Under the pieces are notes generated by a model that did not search any database, was not told the DNA's origin, and saw only the letters and a program-made list of their open reading frames with translations. From assembly GCA_017506865.1 (NCBI GenBank), contig JAFCMP010000055.1, forward strand, positions 248,001 through 312,000: a stretch of 64,000 bases of DNA, given 5' to 3'. Positions within the stretch are counted from its first letter, which is position 1, and each line of letters opens with the position of its first letter. Shown piece by piece: positions 26,901 to 36,300 of this stretch. The stretch is from Tribonema minus. Taxonomy: Eukaryota; Sar; Xanthophyceae; Tribonematales; Tribonemataceae. A program made the translations under genes and the position numbers.

Positions 26901-29900
26901 CTTCACAGTAATACTATTTGGTTTCTGTAGCTAGCGGAGCACTGGCTGGGGTGTCTGTCAAACGACCGATAAAAACATTGTTTCCCACCAAATGGCATGG
27001 CCGCATCCGCTGCATGCAATCACAGGCTGGGCTAGTGACAGGCACTTCTTGCTGCACAGCAAGAACTGCACGAAACTCCACATCAGCGTCCAAGTGCCCA
27101 TGCGCATGCACAGCCGGCGCTGACGGCGCTGACGCCCTTCGGCGTGCAAGAACAGTGCCAGCGTTGCCGCACAGCGCATTTTGCCTCCCGCAGCACGCAC
27201 TCCAGCTGTGGCAGAGCCAGCTCTGATGGCAGCGCCGGCGCAGCCGTGGCAGCATCGCCATTACTCTATGCAGCACCTGCAGCGCGGGGACCTCGCTTCT
27301 GTTATCAAGGAGCGGGTGGACGACAGGCTGCAGGAGCTGGACGTGGAGCAGCCGGCAGGCTACAGCATCTTTGCTGTAATGCTCGTCGACGAGGCGATCA
27401 GCTACGATGTGCCGCCGATCGTTTGTGAGACGTATGCGGCCAGCACTCCTGCCCAGTCTCAGGCGCCGCTGCCTGAGACTATCCCCTACACCAACAAGTG
27501 CATCTGCATCTACCAGGTGCAGGAGGGTCAGGCAGTGCTCTTTATGGTACTGTACTGCCATGAGTACGGCAAAGACGCGCCAGCTTGCAACGCTGGCTGC
27601 GTGTACCTCTCATATCTGGACGCAGTGGCGCTGGCGAAGCCTGCGGAAGCCCGCACCACCATCTACCAAGAGGTGGTTGCGGCCTACACGGACTGGGTGC
27701 GGCGCAGGGGCTTCTGCTTCATGCACCTGTGAAGCTGGCCCCCTGTCGAGGGGGACGAGTACATACTCGTGCGCAGTGCGGAAGCCCTGCCCTACGCCCA
27801 GTCCATGTACGCTGCGATCACCTCTTGGTAAATTGTGATGAGGGCGCGCGCCGGCTTCGCCAGTGCCACCGTGTCCGGATACGACAGGTAGATACGGCCA
27901 GCGGTGCAAGCTGGGGCGTCGCCGCCGTACTCGCGGCAGTACAGCTCCATGAACAGCACTGCCTGACCCTCCCGCACCTGGTAAATGCATAAACTTCAAG
28001 TATGCATTTGTTGGTGTAGAAATGGTCTCGGGCAGCGGCGCCTGAGACTGGTCAGCAGTGCTGGCCGCACGACTCTCGTTTGACGGCACATAGTAGCTGC
28101 TGCCTTGTTGACGGGCACTACAGCAAAGATGCTATATCTCCTGCTGGTTGCTTGATGGCCATTCCTCGATGGCCATTCCCTGAAGCCTGTCATTCGCCCG
28201 CTCCTTCATGAAGGCAGCAAGGTCCCCACACTGCAGGCGCTGCCTACTGAAGTAGTGTAATGCGAATGTCGCCGCCGCTGTACTGGCACTACCATCACAC
28301 TGTCAGCTGACTCTGTCTCAAGCTCAAGTGCGTGCTTGGGGGAAAAGATGGGGCTGTGTGACAATGCTAGCGTAGAGTTGCATACTTGGGCGCAGCAGCA
28401 CCTGCAGACTGCACGCTGCAGAGCCCTCTCTGCTGGCGGCTGCAACAGGAACCACGGCGCTGCTGCGTGTTGCGTGCAGCGCACTTCATGGTCACATTTT
28501 GCGTGCAAACTCCGTGTTGGCGCCGGCATTGACACCAGCGCAGTGATGATACGCCCAGCCTACGCACGTGATGCACTGGATCCAGTTGGATGGCGTCTCC
28601 AACTCAAGCGTGCACTTCACAAGGCGCTTCTGCCATGGCAGCTTAGCTTCGCGCGGCGCGCTTATAGGCGTGCCGCCCCTGTTGGCAGCCGGTCCAGAAT
28701 AATTGTTTGCCAGATATGCACGCTTGGTGTCGCCTGCGGCAGTGCTCAGTACTATTTCTGCTTCTTAACCCTGAATTCAACCCTAACCCCTAACCCTAAC
28801 CTTACATCTGCCACCACTGGCGACCCCAGCAGACCCTCAGTGCCGACTGCACTCACCTCATCAGGTGCCTAAACTTCTACTGTCAGCAGCTTCACAGTAT
28901 TTTGTTTCTGTAGCTAGCGGAGCACCGGCTGTGGTGTCTCTCAAACAACTGATCAATACCTTGTTGCCCACCGAATAACATGGCTGCATCTGCTGCATTA
29001 AATCACAGGCTGGGCCAGTGGCAAGCACTTCTTGCTGCAGCGCAAGCAACTCCACAGCGGCGTTCAAAGCGCCCATGCGCGTGCATCGCTGGCGCTGACA
29101 ACGCTGCGCCCTCGGGCTTGCAAGCACGCACTAATACATTCTGCATTGCTTGCCCGCAGCAGTGCTCTGCGCCCGAATGCGAGGCGTAGCCGGCACCTGA
29201 ACTGACGACCATACTCCGGACGTCGCCGCTACGGACCGGCCACTGCGCGGCTCTCACCTGCGCACGCGCGCCACCGCCAGTGCGAGCGCCTCCACGCTCG
29301 CCGCGTTTGCCAGGCCCAGCCCGATCGCGTCCAACGGCTCGGGCGACATCGCGATCATGGCGCCGCCGCCGCTGCCGCCGCCGCCGCCGCTGCTGAGCGC
29401 GCTCGTGCCCACGTACAGCGCCGCGACGACGGCCGACAGGACGTCCGAGAGCACGGCTGCGCAGATGGCGGCGGCGGCGGAGGGGCGCGCGGCGTGCGCG
29501 TCGCCGCGCGCGCCCAGCAGCGCCGCCGCGTGCGCGCGCGCCGCGTCCACCGCGCCGCCCTCGATCTGCGCGATCGACGGCGTACGGGCGCAGGAGCTGA
29601 TGCGGAGCTGTACTTGCATATTGCTGCCGCCGGCGATAGCCGCTGGTGACGCTACGGCCAAACGCACAAGTCGTTGTGCAGGGTGGCGACTGTAGGCGGC
29701 GCTGCGTGTGATCTTCGGATGCGACTGCAGAATGACAGCCCAAATTTCGACGTTTGCAATGATTGCGGAAGCCTGTGTATGCTATTGATGCGCTATGTGC
29801 AAGACAACGAAGCTGCTTGCAAGCCCACCTACATAGCGTGCTTCCATGCTTGCCAGTCAATGTGATTCATTGATGCGCACGCTGGCATGCACTGCGTCAT

Positions 29901-30277
29901 CATCAGCACACAGCAGGCCAGTGGTGGAGCGCTGTGCATGTGTGTACTGCAAGTGGTGACGTGCCTACCTTGCTGGTGTCTGGCAGCAGCGCGCTCGCCA
30001 TGTTGTCCAGCACTGTCAGTGCCTGTCAACATCACGGCAGCAGTTCAGCAAGCAGCCAGTCAAGCTAAAAGCGGGCAGGGAAAACGGATATGGTGGCAAG
30101 TACGCATACCAGGAGGTCTGGCACCACAAGAGCGCATCTGGATCGAGCGACCAAACACCTAAGCATTGATCCATCAGACCACAAAAGAGCGCGTCTGGAT
30201 TGAGCGACCAAACACCTCATCATTGATCAATCAGCAAACGTTCAAAATGCTGCTGTCCACATCTTCAACGTGCTGAT

Positions 30278-30327
<50 letters not shown>

Positions 30328-33300
30328 GGCGGCAGCAAGTACGCAAGCGCTTTATCAGTCTAAAAACTGTCACAAGACCCCCCCCCCACACACACACACA
30401 CACCCCTCTTCCCCCAAAAACGATACAGCGGCTCACCTCAGCGTTCACTGCGGCAATGACCATGTCCCTGTCGCCGTCGCCGAGCCAGCCATCAAGCGTC
30501 GATGCGAAGCGCACACGTGACAGGCGCAACGCGCATCCCCACACCAGCCTGCAACAACGCGCGCGGGCGGCAACGGCGGAGCAGCTGCAGGTCAAAACAG
30601 GCGCGGCAAGTCAACAGCTGCAGCAGTTGCAGCGAGCAGTGCTTCTTGGGAGTGGAAGGGTGCCCAGTGAGAATACGCCGCTGATTGCGCCTTTGACGGC
30701 GCCAGCGAGATCACCGCACGTCGGCGACGCTCCAACCGTCACTCGGAACAGGGGGGGAGGGGGGGGGGGGACAGGTGCAACGCGCGCGCGCAGACCGATG
30801 TCAGCCTGTCAGCTGGCGCTAAGGGCGCAACTTTCACTCAAAGTGTCAATGCTCAGTCATTGGCCAAGCGCCATGAACGTGCACCGCAACGTCGGCGCCT
30901 TCCATGGCGGCCGGCTATGTCATGCCAACGCCAGCGCACTGCGAATGCGTCTGGCTGACCAGCAGCAGCGCAGCGCTGCTCTTCTCTGTGACGAGCGCGC
31001 TTCTGGCCGCCGCCGCCGCCGCAGCGCGGCACGCGCCACTGCGGCAGCATCAGCAGCTAGCGCCGCGCGCTGATACTGCTGAGCGCTGCCACTCACCCCA
31101 GCGGCGCGCACAGCTCCGCGCGCGCCGCGACGAGCGCGGCGACGCCCTCGTGCACCTCCTGCAGCTCCGCCGCCGCGCTGCCGCCGCTGCCGCCGCCGCC
31201 GCTGCCGCCGCCGCCGCTGCCGCCGTCGCCGAACAGCCACTCCCAGCGGCTCGCGCCGTCGGCCCTCTGCAGGTCTGACTGCTGCAGCGCCTCCACGGCG
31301 GCGAAGACGAAGCGGTGGGCGAGGCGCTGCACGGCGCGCGCGCCGTCCGCGCGCTCCGCTGCGGGCGCCGCCGCCGGCGGCGCGAGCTGATTGAGCGCGC
31401 GGCCGTCCGTCGTGGCGGCGCCGACCAGCGCGAGGAGGCGCAGCAGGAAGCGCCTGCGAGGAGCGGGGCATGAGGGAGCGCCAGACAGAGTTATGTCTTG
31501 TTAAGGTTCTGAAACACACGGTGAGAGTACGGGGCGTGGTGAGGTGAGGAGGAGCCGCAGGGCGGAGGGGAGCAATGGGGGCTGGGGGCAACGATGGTGC
31601 GCCGCCTGGTCCACAACAAGGGGGTAATTAGCGGGCGGAAATGTGCTCAGCTCCTGTCACCGCCAAGAAGGGGCTGATGAGACCAAGCAGCTGGTGTTGC
31701 TGCTGGAGCTAGATGCAGGCCCGGAGAGTGAGGCGTCATGTGAATATGAACCTTGAAGTATATGTTATACTCGCACTTCAATGTAGGATGCCACTTCACG
31801 TGATCAAAGCAGCACATGACAAGACTACGCACATGTGTAGTTTTCATTTGGACTTTGTCAAGCATTTCAGGCCCAAAACTGCCACAGAGCCGGACTGTTA
31901 ACTACATACATTCAAAGAGGCAGACACCATCGCCACGCCACATGCAGCTACCTGGCAGTACTGGCACACATGCCTAACTGCAGCACGACCAAACGCACCA
32001 TCAGAGCAGCAACCCCGCCGCGCCTCGACATCGCCAGGCACCCCCCGCTTCAGCGCCCAACACGCACCTGCTCTGAGCGCCCCCCTCATCGCAGTACAGC
32101 GCGACCGCCAGGCACTCCAGCAACGCCTCCAGCTCTGCGAGGCGCTGCCACCGGCACGCGTCCGCGTGCTCCGCCACGAAGCGCCGCGCGCCGAGGTCGC
32201 CGCGCAGCGCCGGCAGGTGACGCTCCAGCGCCGCCGCCGCCGCCGCGCGCGTCGGCAGCGGCGCCGCCAGCAGCGCGCCCGCCTCCTTCACCATGTTCTC
32301 CGCGAGCCCCTGGCGCTGCTGCAGGAACGCGCTCGCGTCCGCGGCGTACGGGGACGCCGCCGCGCCCGCGGCGATGGCGTGCAGCAGCGCCTCCGTCGTG
32401 CGCAGCAGCGCGAGGCGCTCCGCAAAGAAGCCCGCGCGCGCCGCGCGCAGCGCCGCCGCGCCGCCGAGGAACGCCTCGGCCGACCACGCGCCGGACGACG
32501 ATGCCGCCGCCGCGGCGCGCTCCGCGCGCGCCGTCGCCGCCAGCAGCTGCTGCGCGCACTGCTGCGCGTCCAGCCCCAGCGCGTCGCTCAGCGCGAGGCA
32601 CGCGGGGACGAACGCCGCGGCGGCGGGCAGCGCGGCGGGCGGCAGACCGTCGCGCGGTGGCGCAGCGCCGCCGCCCGCGCGCAGCGCCGCCGCCGCCGCC
32701 GCGCTGGCCGGGCGGTAGTGGGCGAGCAGCGGCGCGTCGATGCGCGCAGCGAGCGCGCCGTCGGCAGCTAGCAGCTGCCGCAGCTCCGCCGGAGCGAGCG
32801 CGCGCCGCATCAGCGCCGCAAGCGCCTCCGTGTTGAGCGCGCGCGACCAGCGGTCCGCGGCGGCGGGGAACGCGGCCTGCCGCCACACGTCCGCCGCGAC
32901 CGCCGCCACCGCCGCTGCCACGGGCGCTGCGGCGGCGGCGCCGGGCGCTGCCATGGCTGCAGTGGCGGGGGCGCCGAGCGTGAGCGCGGGAAGCGGCGCG
33001 GGGGGGGGCGCGGCGGCGGCAGCGCTGGCCGCTGCCGCGGCGGGTGCAGTGCCAAAGGAGAAGGCGGCGGCGGCCGCAGGCGCAGGCGCTGCTGCGAGAG
33101 GAGGCGCGGCAGCGGCAGCGGCTGGGGCAGCCGCTGGGGCCGGGCCAGCTGCCGATGCGGCCTGAGCTGCTGGCGCTCCGAATGAAAATGCGCCTGGAGC
33201 AGGTGCAGCTGCCGCCGCAGCAGGCGCCGCCGCAGCAGGCGGCGCCGCAGACGGCGCTGGCGTGGCAGCGGCAGCTGCGGGCGGTGCAAAGCTGAACGGA

Positions 33301-36300
33301 GCCGATGCTGCTGCTGGCGGAGCTGCTGCCGGAGCAGCGGCGGCAGGAACACCGAATGAAAACGCTGCAGGCACGGGCGCTGCCGCGGCGGGAACGGCAG
33401 CGGGTGCGCCGCCAAACGAGAACGCCCCCGGACCAGCCGGAGCCGGCGCTGCCGCAGCAGGTGCTGCAAAGCCAAACCCGCCTGCAGCGGCTGGCGCGGG
33501 CGCAGCAGCAGCAGCAGGCGGCGCTGGTGCAGGTGCGCCGAACCCAAATCCAGCAGCCGGCGCCGGAGCTGGTGCCGCCGCGGCAGGTGCGGCAAAGCCA
33601 AACGCGCCTGCAGCGGGCGGCGCGGGCGCAGCGGCAGCAGCAGGTGGCGCCGGCGCAGGCGCGCCGAACGCGAATCCAGGACCCGGCGCTGCAGCAGCAG
33701 GTGCGGCAAAGCCAAACGCGCCTGCAGCGGCCGGCGCGGGCGCAGCAGCAGGCGGCGCTGGCGCAGGCGCGCCGAACGCAAATCCGGCAGCCGGCGCAGG
33801 AGCTGGCGCTGCCGCGGCAGGTGCGGCAAAGCCAAACGCGCCGGCAGCGGCCGGCGCGGGCGCAGCAGCAGCTGCAGGCACGCCAAACGGAAATGCAGCG
33901 GCCGGTGCCGGAGCTGGCGCAGCAGGCGCTGGTGCAGTACCGAAGATCGAGGCCCCGGGAGCTGGCGCGGGAGCTCCGAACAGACCGGCAGCGGGTGCTG
34001 CGGCGGGAGCCGCCGCAGCGGGCGCAGCGCCAAACCTGAAGCAGCGGCAGGCGCAGGTGGTGGTGATGCTCAGGATTGCTGCACACCATGAGTTGTGTGG
34101 CCTGGCAAACTGCCTGCTGAAAGCATTGTGTTGGAAAAATTAATGTGCAATTTGTTGTGAAATATGACAAGTGATGGTGCCGCTCAAGATCAATGCTAAA
34201 ATGCATATTGTCGACATGTTCTGGCAAACTGTCGGTCTCAGGATGCGGAGTTGGCACTTGTGATTTCAAGGCCGCGCGGCAGAGCGCAAGAACAGGAGGC
34301 AGCAACAGCGCCATACCAGCCATACTGGGTTCATCAGCAGCTGCATCTGCAGGTGCCATCAGCAACAGCAGCAGAGGTCAAACCACCAGGATCGTTGGTA
34401 CACTGCAGCAGGCGGCCAGCCCAGACATTGCGGCAATCAGCTCCCAAAGTTGAAGTTGAGCATCGGTGCATAAAAAACTTAAAAGTTTACCAAAAAGTTG
34501 AAGTGTGAACATCAGCAGCGCGAATAACTCTGAACCGGACTGCACTAGCGCCTGCATCTGAGCAGCGTCAACGTCAGCGCAGGCAGCAGCTGCAGACGAC
34601 GAGGCGCGCAGCGGGCAACTTCAATACGGTGATCGCGACGAAGTGCGGCTGCTGCTGTATGGCGATGCATGACAAGCACATTGCCAACTATGCGTAGCTC
34701 AGAGCGGTCACAGCCCACAACAAATAGTTGAAGCTGCACACGTGAGGGGCAGAGCAAGGGGACTGGTCCCACCGCCTGATCAGACAGATCGCGCAGCAGC
34801 AGCGCATCGCTGCCCCAGGGCATCCCCCAGACACCTGACGGTGTCCAGCTGAGCGCGCAGATTGAGCACGCTCTGTCGAACGCGTGCGACCCCGCGAGGC
34901 CTACTCGCAGTAAGCAAGCAACAGAGCGACGCGCTCCACACAAGCTCGCGCTGGGCGCGCAGCGCAGCATACCTGAAACCGCCAGCGCCTGGCGCAGCTG
35001 CCGCGGGCGCAGCGGCAGGGGCGCCCCCGAACCCAAAGCCCGCGGCAGCAGGGGCCGCTGGCGCCGGCGCTGCGCCAAAGCCGAAGCCGGACGGCTGTGG
35101 CGCGGCCGCCGGCTGAGGGGCGCCTCCGAATGAGAAACCGCCTGCAGGGGTCGGCGCGGACAAGGGGCGTCGGTTAGTGTACAAGGCGCGTGTGCGGGAT
35201 ATGATGGGTGCGGCAATTGCTCCGCGGAGCAGTGCGCAGAGGCAAGGTGATGGTACAGGACCAAATACGTCACATGGTAGAGTCGCAGCGACCGTGGAGC
35301 TGCAGCAGCGTCGCAACTTCTAGCTGATGACACCCAGGCGCTGCATGAATGGAGGTGGCGGAGGGGGGTCTCAGCGGCGGCGGCAGCTGCGCGCGACGGC
35401 TGCTGCTGCTGCCGCCGCAGATGATGATGACGCAGCGGCGACAGCGGCAGCAGAGGCACTGGCAGCACTGGCGACAATGGCAATAGATCCAGCAGCAAAA
35501 GCGGCGGTGCTGCTGAGGCAGCGGCGTCAGCGAGGACGGCGAATCAGAGGCAGAGTCCGCAGCGACAGCGCGAGCGGGGACGCGGAGGCAGAGTCCGGCA
35601 GCGGCGGTGGCGAGAGCGACGGCTGCGCATACGGCGGCAATGAGGACAGCGACAGCGTCGAACCTGAGAGCCAGGCCCATGATGATGAGGCAGTGAAACA
35701 TGATACTTCGAAGTATGTACTTTAAGAGGTTGGAGGGGGTCAAGTGGCGATCGCCGACTCCAGCAGCTCAGAAGGGCGAGGTAGAGTTGCCGCCGCCGTT
35801 ACACGCTCCCATGCAGCAGCCAGCACCTTTTGAAGTCATCTAACGGGCGAGACCAGCGATGTGGCTGTGGTGCAGTGTCGCGCGCTGCCCGCCGCTGTTG
35901 CCAGCAGCACGGCCAGGCGCCGCAGCATGCTGTACTGCAGTCCTCTGCTGCCGTGGGCTGGACACTTTCGTGATTCAGTGTACATTTATGAACTTGTACA
36001 AGACTGAGTTGCGCTGGCGCTGAGCGCAAGCCAGACCTCTTTTGCGCGCATTCAGTACATTGGACACTAACTACATCAAATGCTTATGCGACAGTAGTTG
36101 TATGTGCCAACACTGTTGCTTGCCTGCTGCTGGTGCCTGCGCAGGCGCGGCGCCGAACATGGAGGCAGGGGCGGGCGCGCTCGGCGCTGGCGCAGCTGCT
36201 GCTGGAGCCGCTCCAAACCCGCCAAATTCCGACGAGGCAGCAGCTGGCGGCGCTGCGCTCCCAAAGCCAAAGCCGCCTAAGGCAGGCGCGGGCGCCGCCG

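Larger units (their letters stand above)
24407..29257. other. 4.85-kb NUP188-like intron hosting acetyltransferase fragments
   Basis: The longest intron of the gene, between exon 7 (ending 29258) and exon 8 (starting 24406). It is filled by two tandem units of about 2.0 kb (25255 pairs with 27252, 26561 with 28569), each holding a plus-strand and a minus-strand p300/CBP fragment tail to tail, plus a CCCTAA-like tract. Outside these, 24420-24900 and 28900-29200 show no gene I can name. Confidence 0.7.
17141..32890 (-). other. N-terminal and middle solenoid of the NUP188-like protein (exons 4-16)
   Basis: Residues about 716-2272. Helical, Leu/Ala-rich segments broken by Gly runs. Recognisable pieces are FVFAAVEALQQSDL (exon 5), VECQERRYPVAAAML (exon 11), which resembles the conserved 'ER.YPxT' helix of NUP188/NUP205, and RRERWSLALLCAQAM (exon 13), which resembles the conserved Trp-containing helix. 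Exon 8 (24406-23674) contains VVLLRDVDLPL followed by a Gly-rich beta-type stretch ending AIVEFP, as expected for the NUP188 SH3-like insertion. Exon 12 has a CAG-coded run of six glutamines (seven Q in eight residues). Confidence 0.65.

Noticed and set aside
33262-34143. 293-residue Ala/Gly-rich open frame on the plus strand
   Set aside because: Complement of the FG-repeat exon; its regularity comes from the repeat.
32086-34365. 759-residue open frame on the minus strand rich in Cys, Ser and Arg
   Set aside because: It is another frame of the repetitive FG exon and its surroundings. The FG frame fits the flanking exons in phase and has the protein-like sequence.
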